DNA of 64,000 nt from Polynucleobacter sp. (lineage in GTDB: Bacteria > Pseudomonadota > Gammaproteobacteria > Burkholderiales > Burkholderiaceae_D). Shown one piece after another: positions 39,472 through 50,086 of this stretch. Position numbers and translations under genes: made by a program. The notes below the pieces were generated by a model, which had not been told where the DNA came from, made no database searches, and was given only the letters and a program-made list of their open reading frames with translations. The stretch covers positions 27,567 through 91,566 of the forward strand of contig JAIPCX010000013.1 in assembly GCA_021737945.1 (NCBI GenBank), written 5' to 3'. How positions within the stretch are numbered: the stretch's first letter is position 1; each line of letters starts with the position of its first letter.

Positions 39472-39498
39472 CCCCTCGCTATCGCGGGGGTATTTTTT
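39472..39498 (+). terminator. Terminator-like hairpin in ilv leader
   Basis: CCCCTCGC pairs with GCGGGGG across TATC, followed by TATTTTTTG. It lies 73 bases after the candidate leader peptide and about 280 bases ahead of ilvI. It could be the attenuator of the ilv operon. Confidence 0.55.
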
Positions 39499-39781
39499 GC
39501 GCGAGTCGCCGGATTGCTCAACATGCTTTTTGTGTGCTCGCGCTCTTTCGATGTGAAAGCAGTTTGCTCTAACCCGCGCCAAAAGCGTGAGGCAAGTAAT
39601 GCAGTACTACGAATTCAGGCTGAACGAGTCGCGTTAAGCGCCGATTTGAAATGCGTCTTTGTACGCACAACGGATCGACGTGATCGCACAAAAAAGGAAT
39701 GCCTGTAACGTAACTCCGCTGCCCTTGCTGCTAGGAGAGAGCATCCATTCAATTTCCAATGGACCTTGAAAGGACATAGCA

Positions 39782-41496
39782 ATGAGTTCTGAAATCACCG
39801 GCGCAGACATTGTCGTGCGCTGTCTAGCCGAAGAGGGTGTTGAACATGTGTTCGGCTATCCCGGCGGCGCAGTTCTGTACATTTACGACGCCATCTTCCA
39901 GCAGGATAAATTCCAGCATATATTGGTTCGCCATGAGCAAGCGGCGATTCATGCAGCGGATGCGTATTCTCGTAGTTCCAATAAGGTAGGCGTTGCACTC
40001 GTGACCTCCGGTCCCGGTGTGACCAACGCTGTGACCGGCTTGGTAACGGCCTACATGGATTCGATTCCTATGGTGGTCATTTCGGGGCAGGTACCAACCC
40101 ATGCGATTGGTCAGGATGCCTTTCAGGAATGCGACACCGTCGGTATTACACGTCCCTGCGTCAAACATAATTTTCTCGTCAAGGATGTAAAAGACTTGGC
40201 GATGGTGATGAAAAAAGCCTTTTATATCGCCACCACGGGCCGTCCTGGCCCAGTGCTGGTTGATATACCGAAGGACATCACCATGCACAAGGCTGTCTTC
40301 GAGTATCCCAAAGAACTCGATATGCGCTCTTACAAGCCTGTAGACAAAGGTCATTCAGGCCAAATTCGCAAGGCAGTACAACTGCTACTCAGCGCAGAGC
40401 GTCCTATGATTTACACCGGTGGCGGTGTGATTCTTGCCAACGCTGCGCCTGAACTTAATACCTTGGTCGATAAACTCGGCTATCCCTGCACCAACACGCT
40501 GATGGGCTTGGGTGGTTATCGTTCGACTAGCGATAAATTCGTTGGCATGCTCGGTATGCATGGCACCTACGAAGCTAACATGGCCATGCAACATTGCGAT
40601 GTGCTGATTGCTATTGGCGCGCGCTTTGATGATCGCGTGATTGGTAATCCTAAGCATTTTGGTAGTGTGCCGCGCAAAATCGTTCACATTGATATTGACC
40701 CTTCATCAATCTCGAAGCGCGTTAAGGTAGATATTCCTATCGTTGGTAACGTCAAAGACGTACTGATCGAAGTGCTTTCACAGATTGATGCCTCCGAGAT
40801 CAAGCCGAATGTCAAAGCATTGGACGCATGGTGGAAGCAAATCACTGAATGGCGTTCACGTGAGTGCCTGAAATATCCAACCTCGAACGAAGTGATCAAG
40901 CCTCAAGCAGTGGTACAAAAACTGTGGGAAGTCACTAAGGGTGATGCCTTCATCACCTCCGATGTTGGTCAGCACCAGATGTGGGCTGCGCAGTACTACG
41001 GCTTTGATAAGCCCAGGCGCTGGATTAATTCAGGCGGCCTCGGCACTATGGGTGTTGGTTTGCCCTATGCAATGGGCGTGCAAATGGCTAATCCGGGCGC
41101 TGAAGTTGCGTGCGTTACGGGTGAAGCATCCATACAGATGTGTATACAAGAATTGGCTACCTGTAAGCAGTATCACCTGACACCCAAAATCATTTTGCTC
41201 AACAACCGCTATCTCGGCATGGTGCGTCAGTGGCAGCAGATTGACTATGGTTCACGCTACTCGGAATCGTATATGGATTCCCTGCCTAATTTCGACAAGC
41301 TCGTTGAGTCCTTTGGACATGTCGGCATGACCATCACTAAGCCCGGTGATGTCGAATCGTCGATGAAAGAAGCCTTTGCGATGAAAGATCGTTTGGTCTT
41401 CATGAATTTCATCACCGATCGCGATGAAAACGTCTGGCCTATGGTGAAAGCAGGTAAGGGCTTGAGTGAGATGTTGCTTGGTTCGGAGGACTTGTA

Positions 41497-41497
<1 letters not shown>
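39782..41497 (+). CDS. ilvI: Acetolactate synthase large subunit
   Basis: A 571-residue thiamine diphosphate enzyme catalysing the first common step of valine, leucine and isoleucine synthesis. The N-terminal part EEGVEHVFGYPGGAVLYIYD carries the catalytic Glu region (RHEQAAIHAADAYSR), and the FAD-type middle domain has GMHGTYEANMAMQHCDVLI. The thiamine-diphosphate motif usually written GDG...N reads VTGEASIQMCIQ followed by ILLNNRY; as I recall, betaproteobacterial enzymes mostly have GEG here, so Ala replaces the second Gly. AAAGGACA precedes the ATG. First gene of ilvI-ilvH-ilvC. Could equally be labelled ilvB. Confidence 0.96.
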
Positions 41498-43063
<1,566 letters not shown>

Positions 43064-43126
43064 TCAGTTAAAAAGTTCTTCGGCATCATGCGGCGTGCGC
43101 GAAAATGCGCACACCGCGCTCGCCCT

Positions 43127-43155
43127 AAAAGCCACATGCAGATGTGGCTTTTTTT
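43127..43155 (+). terminator. Rho-independent terminator after ilvC
   Basis: AAAAGCCACAT pairs with ATGTGGCTTTT across GCAG, with further T residues. It closes the ilvI-ilvH-ilvC operon. Confidence 0.92.
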
Positions 43156-43196
43156 ACGGGCTCCCGTGCCGTAGATTGTGGCAACTAGGTGCAATA

Positions 43197-44459
43197 TCAG
43201 GTTGTTGGTTCGTCGAATTGCAATTGATATTTTAAACGTACAGGCTCAATAATTTTGACGTTGGCAAGGGAGCCAATCCTTAAATCAGCCTCTGAAATTT
43301 TTATCTTTGCAGATATCTCATAGCCAAAATTCTCATGACTCACATCGCCTTGCTGCTGGGGCTGACTATTGACAGGTATCATTGAGTCATCTGATTTAAC
43401 TATATGTTCAATTTTTTCCCGTTTCAAAAAACTATATTCGAAATCACCATTAGCTAATTTTTTTAATGTGTATACAGTTTCTTTTTTCTTGGTTGATGAT
43501 TCGGCGGTTTCATCAAACATATGGTTGAATAATTTCCCGTTGGGAGTTGGATTTTGTAATTTTATTGGCGTTAAAAATGCCCCTATAGTTGTCTGGTTTG
43601 GTAAATGACTTAATGTTTGTAATATTTTTTCTGAATTAGGGCCTAGATCACTAACCATACTTTCCATGTCATGCAATATTTCATGCGGATCAGCACCTGG
43701 ACCATGAACGTCAGTAAAGTTATCTTTGTCGATCAATATAAAAGAAGCCCGTCCAAAATCTGTCCAAAGTTGTTTACTAATTTCGGTAGTTTTTTTATTT
43801 GAAATTTCATCATCATAATCAGATAAATCGTCATCAAAAAAAGGATCGTATGTAAGCTTTTCATCTTCAGATTCTATTTGATCGAAATCTTTTTGACTGT
43901 TTTGCGCGAGTCTTTTATCGTTTAAGATTTTTTGCGCTTGATCCGGCTTTGGTTCTGGCGGGATAAAAGTGGTCTCATTTGTCAGTGACGCAAAGATTTC
44001 TTTTTGCTGATTTTCCGGCAAGGTCAATGTAAAGACGACGGGTTCTGAATAGTTCCCGGAAAACTTTATGCTAGCGGGTAAAGCCTCATTAATTTTTGCT
44101 GTCATATCGCGCGATGATGAAGAGGAGCTGTCGGCAAATATGACCTCTGTTTTTTTTGTGGTTTCGAGAGTGTTAATTGACTTTTGAATCGGCTTTGAAA
44201 TCTTCGCGTAACAGCTAGTTTCCAATCTGTCCATTGATGACTGCATGCCGTCTTTCGCCCCCTTTATGTCCTCATTTATTAAAATCCACTTGCTATGTAA
44301 TTCACTCATCTGCGCTTTCGTTTGAATATTTTCTACATCTTTCATATAGTTATTGATAATTTTTCCTGGGCTGGGAATACGTAATGATTCTTTATTTTTT
44401 AAATGTGTTGAGGCTATGCCGATTTCAATTTTCATTTTATTGATGACTGTCCGAAGCAC
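43197..44459 (-). CDS. Hypothetical effector-like protein
   Basis: A 420-residue protein I do not recognise. It has no signal peptide and no transmembrane segment. It is clearly AT-richer than the flanking housekeeping genes, with many Lys, Asn, Ser and Asp residues. Visible elements: a helical N-terminal third, a serine run (ADSSSSSSRDMTAK, about residues 110-123), and an acidic patch (DPFFDDDLSDYDDEISNKK, about residue 200-220). The start is uncertain: GTG 44459 is used, ten bases after the stop of the upstream gene, with ATG 44435 as the alternative. With the gene at 44469-44663 it forms a cassette inserted in the ilvC-psd interval. A secreted or host-interaction role is a guess from composition only. 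Confidence 0.55.
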   Translation of the reverse strand: MLRTVINKMKIEIGIASTHLKNKESLRIPSPGKIINNYMKDVENIQTKAQMSELHSKWILINEDIKGAKDGMQSSMDRLETSCYAKISKPIQKSINTLETTKKTEVIFADSSSSSSRDMTAKINEALPASIKFSGNYSEPVVFTLTLPENQQKEIFASLTNETTFIPPEPKPDQAQKILNDKRLAQNSQKDFDQIESEDEKLTYDPFFDDDLSDYDDEISNKKTTEISKQLWTDFGRASFILIDKDNFTDVHGPGADPHEILHDMESMVSDLGPNSEKILQTLSHLPNQTTIGAFLTPIKLQNPTPNGKLFNHMFDETAESSTKKKETVYTLKKLANGDFEYSFLKREKIEHIVKSDDSMIPVNSQPQQQGDVSHENFGYEISAKIKISEADLRIGSLANVKIIEPVRLKYQLQFDEPTT

Positions 44460-44468
44460 CTCAGGCGA

Positions 44469-44663
44469 TTATTTTATTTCAGTAGAGTTTGATTTTTTTC
44501 GAAGCCAAAGAAAGAAATTTTCTAGCTTATTCGAGGGTGAGGCTGCTCTAAACAAATCACCGTTATGATCAATTTTGACCGACTGGCCTAACTTATTCGC
44601 CTGCAGAATGACTTCAAGTGCCTGTTCTGCAGTTTGATAATTTCTTGTGTTTGTGGATTTCAT
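44469..44663 (-). CDS. Hypothetical small protein
   Basis: A 64-residue protein from ATG 44663 (MKSTNTRNYQTAEQALEVIL), preferred because GAGAGA lies just upstream; an ATG at 44714 would add 17 residues with no ribosome binding site. The sequence continues QANKLGQSVKIDHNGDLFRA and ends in a basic, aromatic helix (LENFFLWLRKKSNSTEIK). No known domain. Its stop is ten bases before the GTG of the 420-residue gene, so the two are probably co-expressed; a chaperone or immunity-type partner role is conceivable but unsupported. Confidence 0.5.
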   Translation of the reverse strand: MKSTNTRNYQTAEQALEVILQANKLGQSVKIDHNGDLFRAASPSNKLENFFLWLRKKSNSTEIK

Positions 44664-44845
44664 TGGGTCTCTCGAAATATCAAAAATGAAATGTGCAATG
44701 ACCGTTTGTGACATTGCCGTTACGCAAGTTCAGACAGCCATTCACCATTAATGAGTCGCCGATTGACTATGGAAAGTGTTGGAAACATCCCTCATGACAT
44801 GTTGCGAAGGTACAATCCCAAAGTTTTGAAATTTCGGGAGCTGTT

Positions 44846-45484
44846 TTGAATCCTTATCCTCACCCCATCATCGCCCGCGAAGGCTGGCCTTTCTTAGCGC
44901 TGGCGCTGGCTGCAGCTGCTGTGGCCACGGCCGTTCTTGGAAGCTGGTCTTGGCCATTCTGGATCGTCGCTATTTTCGTATTACAGTTTTTCCGTGATCC
45001 GCCGCGGATGATTCCGCAAAAGACCAATGCCGTGCTGTCACCAGCCGACGGACGCATCGTGGTGGTGGAAAAAGCACATGACCCCTACGCCAATCGTGAG
45101 GCCCTCAAGATCAGCGTTTTTATGAACGTATTTAATGTTCATTCCAACCGCTCACCCGTCGATGGCAAGATTGAGAAGATAGAGTACTTTCCTGGTAAGT
45201 TCGTGAATGCGGATTTGGATAAGGCATCCACTGAGAATGAACGCAATGCCGTGGTGATGACTGCGACCAATGGGCAAACCATAACCTTTGTGCAGGTAGC
45301 AGGTTTAATCGCTCGTCGCATACTTTGTTATGTCAATGAGCAAGATATTTTGGCTCGTGGTCAGCGTTATGGTTTTATTCGCTTTGGTTCGCGGGTGGAT
45401 GTGTATCTGCCGCTGACAGCGCATCCGCTAGTCACTGTGGGCGATAAAGTTTCAGCGACCGAAACCATTCTTGCGGAATTTTGA
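44846..45484 (+). CDS. psd: Phosphatidylserine decarboxylase (short form)
   Basis: A 212-residue enzyme that makes phosphatidylethanolamine from phosphatidylserine at the inner membrane. The short archaeal/proteobacterial form starts [20 protein letters not shown], with an N-terminal hydrophobic segment. It has [38 protein letters not shown], and [17 protein letters not shown], where self-cleavage between Gly and Ser creates the pyruvoyl group. The start codon is TTG at 44846, supported by CGGGAG six bases upstream. It is followed by pssA, which makes its substrate. Confidence 0.95.
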   Translation: MNPYPHPIIAREGWPFLALALAAAAVATAVLGSWSWPFWIVAIFVLQFFRDPPRMIPQKTNAVLSPADGRIVVVEKAHDPYANREALKISVFMNVFNVHSNRSPVDGKIEKIEYFPGKFVNADLDKASTENERNAVVMTATNGQTITFVQVAGLIARRILCYVNEQDILARGQRYGFIRFGSRVDVYLPLTAHPLVTVGDKVSATETILAEF

Positions 45485-45520
45485 CGCCAAGCGTCTTTAC
45501 TGTCGGTTACCATTCACGGC

Positions 45521-46381
45521 ATGACTCTATTTACTAATCGCAAAAATAAACCGAAGGCCGGGCAGGGTAGGCCTTTTCGTTTTCAACGATTCCCCGCGAG
45601 GAGGCTGCCGCCGACCGGCGACGTCGTTCCGCGCTCGACACCTTTGCGAAGTAAGGGTATCTACCTGCTACCCAATGCATTTACTACGGCCGCATTATTT
45701 TGCGGTTTTTATGCGATTGTGATGGCCATGAATGGCCAGTTCTCCAACGCCGCTGTGGCCATTTTTGCGGCCATGGTGTTGGATGCCACCGATGGTCGGG
45801 TGGCACGACTCACCAATACCCAAAGTGAATTTGGCGCGCAATACGACAGCTTGTCTGACATGGTGTCCTTTGGCGCGGCACCCGCACTGATTGTGTACGA
45901 GTGGTCCTTGCGAGGTATGGGCAAACTGGGTTGGTTGGCAGCGTTTGTTTACTGTGCCGGCGCAGCACTTCGTTTAGCGCGCTTTAACACCAATATTGCT
46001 GTTGTTGATAAGCGGTTTTTCCAAGGCTTGCCTAGTCCGGCAGCGGCGGCACTGGTCGCGGGTTTTATTTGGTTGATGGATGATCTTCGTATTGCTGGTG
46101 CAGATTTCCGCTGGCTGTCATGGATTATTACTGTTTATTCAGGCCTGACCATGGTCACCAACGTGCCGTTTTATAGTTTCAAAGACGTTAACTTTAAAAA
46201 ATCAGTCCCTTTCATAGCGATCTTTTTGATCGTCCTGATTTTTGTGGCGGTATCCAGTGATCCACCCAAGGTATTATTTGGTTTGTTCGTCATTTATGGC
46301 TTGTCGGGCTATGGCGTCTTCTTCTGGCACTGGTTCAATGGCAAACCCGTCAGCATCGTTGAGACCAGTGATGAGAAATAA
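45521..46381 (+). CDS. pssA: CDP-diacylglycerol-serine O-phosphatidyltransferase
   Basis: A 286-residue integral membrane enzyme of the CDP-alcohol phosphotransferase family that makes phosphatidylserine. The signature D(x)2DG(x)2AR(x)8G(x)3D(x)3D is visible in DATDGRVARLTNTQSEFGAQ followed by YDSLSDMVSFG. About eight hydrophobic segments follow a basic N-terminus (LFTNRKNKPKAGQGRPF). This is the type II enzyme usual in Burkholderiales. It lies 36 bases after psd, and the leuA leader follows. Confidence 0.95.
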   Translation: MTLFTNRKNKPKAGQGRPFRFQRFPARRLPPTGDVVPRSTPLRSKGIYLLPNAFTTAALFCGFYAIVMAMNGQFSNAAVAIFAAMVLDATDGRVARLTNTQSEFGAQYDSLSDMVSFGAAPALIVYEWSLRGMGKLGWLAAFVYCAGAALRLARFNTNIAVVDKRFFQGLPSPAAAALVAGFIWLMDDLRIAGADFRWLSWIITVYSGLTMVTNVPFYSFKDVNFKKSVPFIAIFLIVLIFVAVSSDPPKVLFGLFVIYGLSGYGVFFWHWFNGKPVSIVETSDEK

Positions 46382-46456
46382 TCAAAGACCTAGCCTATCA
46401 ACTCGATAGAAACAGCTTGGTTGCGCTTTTAGTCAATTCCCCTTATTCTCTGGTGC

Positions 46457-46537
46457 ATGTCGAGTTCATTCATTAACTGCTCACGATTTTCTACAGCCAG
46501 CCCGTCCGGGCTACTGCTGCTGTATCTACTGCGCTAA
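46457..46537 (+). CDS. leuA leader peptide
   Basis: A 26-codon ORF upstream of leuA that starts MSSSFINCSRFSTASPSG and ends LLLLYLLR. Six of its last eight sense codons are leucine (CTA CTG CTG CTG TAT CTA CTG CGC), as in a leucine-sensing leader. A hairpin (AGCCCG/CGGGCT, 46499-46512) lies exactly before the Leu codons. CGGGCT (46507-46512) is also complementary to AGCCCG at 46638-46643, overlapping the leuA Shine-Dalgarno. Ribosome stalling at the Leu codons would keep CGGGCT covered and leave leuA open; the mechanism is inference. Confidence 0.75.
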   Translation: MSSSFINCSRFSTASPSGLLLLYLLR

Positions 46538-46635
46538 CGCGCAGACCTCCCATTCCCCACAATTTGTGTTTTCCTCCGCTCAGACAAAAAAGGTCAGGGC
46601 AGGTGAAAATATAGGCATAACACGCGTTTACTCTA

Positions 46636-46645
46636 GGAGCCCGAG
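46636..46645 (+). promoter_or_regulatory. leuA ribosome binding site, possibly sequestered
   Basis: GGAG (46636-46639) precedes the leuA ATG. It is directly followed by CCCG, so AGCCCG (46638-46643) can pair with CGGGCT inside the leader peptide ORF, hiding the ribosome binding site. Confidence 0.5.
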
Positions 46646-48190
46646 ATGGCCGATTCAAACAAACTGATTATTTTTGACACCACATTGCGCGATGGCGAGC
46701 AGTCACCTGGTGCGTCGATGACTAAGGATGAAAAGATACGGATTGCGCGCCAGCTAGAGCGACTCAAAGTCGATGTCATTGAAGCCGGCTTCGCTGCCTC
46801 ATCGCCAGGTGATTTCGAATCGATTAAAGCGATTTCCGGCATCATCAAAGATTCCATCGTGTGTTCTTTGTCGCGTGCCAACGATAAGGATATCGCTCGT
46901 GCTGCCGAAGCTCTCGCGCCAGCGCAGCGCAAACGCATACATACATTTATAGCCACCTCACCGCTGCATATGGAGAAAAAACTCCGTATGTCGCCTGATC
47001 AGGTGTACGAGCAAGCAAGACAGGCTGTACGTTTCGCGCGCCAATTTACGGATGATGTTGAATTCAGTCCAGAAGATGGTAGTCGATCAGATATCGATTT
47101 CCTTTGTCGCGTTCTCGAAGGTGTTATTGCCGAAGGCGCCACCACGATTAATTTTGCCGATACCGTTGGCTATGGTGTGCCCGAGTTATACGGCACCATG
47201 CTCAGAACACTGCGTGAACGCATTCCTAATTCCGACAAAGCCGTTTGGTCAGTCCACTGCCACAATGATTTAGGTATGGCAGTCGCCAACTCATTGGCAG
47301 GTGTGATGATAGGTGGCGCACGGCAGATTGAATGCACGATTAACGGTTTAGGCGAGCGGGCGGGCAATACCGCTCTAGAAGAAATCGTTATGGCAGTACG
47401 CACCCGCAAAGATCATTTCAAACTGGAGTTAGGTATTGATGCGACTCAGATCGTGCCTACATCCAAGCTTGTTTCACAAATTACCGGTTTTGCGGTTCAG
47501 CCCAACAAGGCTGTCGTAGGTGCAAACGCCTTTGCGCATGCATCCGGCATTCATCAAGACGGCATACTCAAGGCGCGTGATACCTATGAAATTATGCGTG
47601 CCGAAGATGTGGGCTGGAGTGCCAACAAAATTGTTTTGGGTAAGCTCTCCGGCCGCAATGCATTTAAGCAGCGTCTGGAAGAATTAGGTATCAAACTTGA
47701 ATCCGAATCCGAAGTGAATGCTGCCTTTGCACGATTCAAAGAATTAGCTGACCGCAAATCAGAGATATTTGATGAAGACATCATGGCACTCGTATCCGAT
47801 GAGCAGCAATCACATGATCGCGAACACTATAATTTTGTATCGCTCTCTCAGCAATCCGAAACCGGTGAAAAGCCGACTGCCCGCGTGACTTTTTCGATAG
47901 AAGGAAAAGAAGTTACCTGCGAAGGAAAGGGTAACGGCCCAGTCGATGCGATTGTGAATGCCATCGAAACTCAAACCCAGAGTGGCGCAGAGTTATTGTT
48001 ATTTTCGGTGAATGCCATTACTACCGGTACGCAATCACAAGGTGAAGTCACCATGCGCCTATCCAAAAGTGGTCGCATTGTGAATGGCGTCGGGGCAGAT
48101 TTAGATATTGTGGTGGCATCAGCTAAAGCGTATCTGGCGGCATTAAACAAGCTGCATTCAAAAATTGAAAAGCTTAATCCGCAAATGTAA
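46646..48190 (+). CDS. leuA: 2-isopropylmalate synthase
   Basis: A 514-residue enzyme condensing acetyl-CoA with 2-oxoisovalerate, the committed and leucine-inhibited step of leucine synthesis. The HMGL-like TIM barrel begins [19 protein letters not shown]; the metal-binding His are in [17 protein letters not shown], and [19 protein letters not shown] is conserved. The C-terminal regulatory domain (about residues 390-510) ends in the Ala-rich helix [20 protein letters not shown]. It is separated from the leuC-D-B operon in the window, as is normal in Burkholderiales. Confidence 0.97.
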   Translation: MADSNKLIIFDTTLRDGEQSPGASMTKDEKIRIARQLERLKVDVIEAGFAASSPGDFESIKAISGIIKDSIVCSLSRANDKDIARAAEALAPAQRKRIHTFIATSPLHMEKKLRMSPDQVYEQARQAVRFARQFTDDVEFSPEDGSRSDIDFLCRVLEGVIAEGATTINFADTVGYGVPELYGTMLRTLRERIPNSDKAVWSVHCHNDLGMAVANSLAGVMIGGARQIECTINGLGERAGNTALEEIVMAVRTRKDHFKLELGIDATQIVPTSKLVSQITGFAVQPNKAVVGANAFAHASGIHQDGILKARDTYEIMRAEDVGWSANKIVLGKLSGRNAFKQRLEELGIKLESESEVNAAFARFKELADRKSEIFDEDIMALVSDEQQSHDREHYNFVSLSQQSETGEKPTARVTFSIEGKEVTCEGKGNGPVDAIVNAIETQTQSGAELLLFSVNAITTGTQSQGEVTMRLSKSGRIVNGVGADLDIVVASAKAYLAALNKLHSKIEKLNPQM

Positions 48191-48204
48191 GTACCCAACT
48201 TAAT

Positions 48205-48252
48205 TGCTGGTTCAGGTGTAGTAATTCAAGAGATTTTTCACCTGAACCAGCA
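48205..48252. repeat. 14-bp perfect inverted repeat after leuA
   Basis: TGCTGGTTCAGGTG (48205-48218) pairs perfectly with CACCTGAACCAGCA (48239-48252), with a 20-base loop ending in TTTTT. No U-tract follows on the plus strand. It lies 14 bases after the leuA stop and downstream of the convergent LRR gene, so it is likely a bidirectional transcription end. Confidence 0.6.
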
Positions 48253-48335
48253 AAATCGACGACGAAAAAAATCTGCTTCAATCAGTGGTAATTATTTGGC
48301 TCTTCGAAATAATTTTTGTATTTTTAGTATGAGTT

Positions 48336-49187
48336 TTATAAATACCAAAAATTTTCGATTTTGCAATTAGGATTGTTTCTTATTGCTTCATCAAATCGTT
48401 TTTTTTGTTCCTCTGTGAAGCCGTTACCCTTAAAGTCTACATCTTTGAGGGTTTGATTTTTTTCAACCAACTCAACTAGAGCATCTACACCTTCGTCACA
48501 AATTTTTCCCCCTACGCGGATTATAAGTTTGGTGATCGTACGATTGGTTGAAATCGCGTAGGCTAGAGTTTGTATGCCTTGATCGCTATTCGCACTACCT
48601 TCCATATCAATTTTGAGCGTAGTGATCGTGGTATTGTTTTGAATTACCTTGGCTAGAGTTTTGAAGCCTTCATCGCTAATCGTATTGCCTAGCAGTTCAA
48701 GCGTGGTAAGTTTGCTTAGCTTGTGCCCTAATTTAAGAGTGGTTAGCTTATCTAAAGTTGATTTGGGTTTTATCGCCTTGGCTAGGGCTTTTGCAGCCTT
48801 ATCATCGATGTCGCTTTTGCTGATAGATAAGACGTTAATTTGAGGGTGCGCTTTCTCCCTTAGCCATTTAGACAATTCGCCTATGTCGCTACTGCTGAGA
48901 TAATCCAATCTAGTGACTACGTTTACTTCAGTGTTCTCAGAAAATTTAGCCCAGAGTTCTTCTTTTTCTGCGTTTAATTCGTGTGTTTTTTCAATATCTT
49001 TTTTTACGTCGTCTTCGATATTGCGAGTGCTGTGAGGGTAAGTCGATGTTGATGACTTACTCGATAGGTGATCCCCTTGTTGCATTCTGGGCGATGATGG
49101 ATTTTTTGTGCGCTCCTCGGAAGAGTGCGTTTCAGAAGAGCTGTAATCATAAGTATAGTTGATTCTTTTTGCGACGGGATCTGCCAT
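48336..49187 (-). CDS. Leucine-rich repeat protein, effector-like
   Basis: A 283-residue protein from ATG 49187, set by TTGGAG about eight bases upstream; the frame further up to 49232 is not needed. The first 95 residues are Ser/Thr-rich and disordered (YDYSSSETHSSEERTKNP), followed by a charged helix. Residues about 120-283 contain five to six ribonuclease-inhibitor-type leucine-rich repeats of about 28-30 residues, for example KLTTLELLGNTISDEGFKTL and DQGIQTLAYAISTNRTI. RI-type LRRs with a polar N-terminus are common in proteins that bacteria deliver into eukaryotic hosts; this is inference. No signal peptide. AT-rich compared with leuA and rpsO. Confidence 0.75.
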   Translation of the reverse strand: MADPVAKRINYTYDYSSSETHSSEERTKNPSSPRMQQGDHLSSKSSTSTYPHSTRNIEDDVKKDIEKTHELNAEKEELWAKFSENTEVNVVTRLDYLSSSDIGELSKWLREKAHPQINVLSISKSDIDDKAAKALAKAIKPKSTLDKLTTLKLGHKLSKLTTLELLGNTISDEGFKTLAKVIQNNTTITTLKIDMEGSANSDQGIQTLAYAISTNRTITKLIIRVGGKICDEGVDALVELVEKNQTLKDVDFKGNGFTEEQKKRFDEAIRNNPNCKIENFWYL

Positions 49188-50086
49188 AGATAAATCTCCA
49201 ATAAGTTTGGTTTCAAAAGTTGTGAGAGTCATCTGTAGGAAAAAAATAAAAAAAGTTCCTAGCTAAGGAATGTTTTATTTCTGGAAAAAAATTAATTCGA
49301 AAAATTCTGATGAGACATTCGAATAAGAAATCAGGCGTTGAAGAACCGTAATCGACCTTAGTGATTGTTTGGGAAATATTCTGACTAGGAAGCTTTACAC
49401 CCTAATCAGCAAGCTAATCATGGTGGCTGTGTGAATTGAGATTAGGTGTACTTGTTAAACACGCTGTTTGGATTTTTTCTTACTTCATCTGTATTTAATT
49501 TTTCTGCATGATCTAGTACAAAAAGTTTTTGAGCGATCACATCAATTACATCACGATTAGAGGTTTCAGAATTCAGCTACTGTTTTATGCTTGAGGCTAT
49601 CTTGCCTTTCATGACTGGTAAGGTCACTGGTTTGGCTTGCTCGTCTACTTTGGGATTACGTCGTCGCTGGACCCAACGAGATTTTCACTACTACGTACCA
49701 ATGAATCGCTATGACTCCTTGAGCGTGAGGTTGCGTTGGACATAGACGAGACTCCAATGAACGGGGTTTAAGAGCTGGATGTAATCCATTTTTTGGATGA
49801 GCTTGGTCTCACCGCGAGCGGCGCTGTTTTGTGGAGCTAAGGAATTCTTCTGCCTAAGTTTCAGGCGGCTAGAGTGCCAGAAGGGGAAAAGTTAAATCAT
49901 TGGCAATAAAATCATGAATCCAGAGCTGTTTTGGGCTTGTTCTGGCTTAGAAAGGCAGGGTTATGGCTGGGTGCTTCGGGGCTTTTCAGTTATACTTATC
50001 TGTTGACCGTTTGTGGTCAATTTCTTAACGTCGTCACGGCTTGTGGGGTTCACTCTCCGCTAGCCGCATGTGAAAGGTAATTAGTC
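49188..50086. other. Long gene-poor region between LRR gene and rpsO
   Basis: About 900 bases without an intact gene. The minus strand at 49442-49743 holds a decayed coding sequence (listed separately). The remainder up to rpsO contains stop-rich, moderately GC-rich sequence, possibly further decay. Near 49991-49996 TATACT could be the -10 box of rpsO, followed by a small hairpin TTGACC/GGTCAA (50003-50020). I see no IS element or repeat ends. Confidence 0.5.
49442..49743 (-). pseudogene. Frameshifted remnant of a serine-rich small protein gene
   Basis: On the minus strand GGAG lies about eight bases before ATG 49743, which opens a frame MSNATSRSRSHSDSLVRSSE that stops (TAG) at 49645-49647. 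A single-base shift continues it as VDEQAKPVTLPVMKGKIASS, then one nonsense TAG, then TSNRDVIDVIAQKLFVLDHA and EKLNTDEVRKNPNSVFNKYT to a TAA at 49442-49444. The joined product would be about 100 residues. Start context and serine-rich N-terminus resemble the LRR gene next door, suggesting the same class of proteins. One frameshift plus one nonsense codon make it inactive. Confidence 0.5.

Noticed and set aside
39514..39708. 64-codon ORF between the ilv leader hairpin and ilvI
   Set aside because: No clear ribosome binding site or family; more likely untranslated leader.
49744..50086. Possible further pseudogene or IS remnant before rpsO
   Set aside because: No terminal repeats or transposase motifs, and frames are interrupted too often to name anything.
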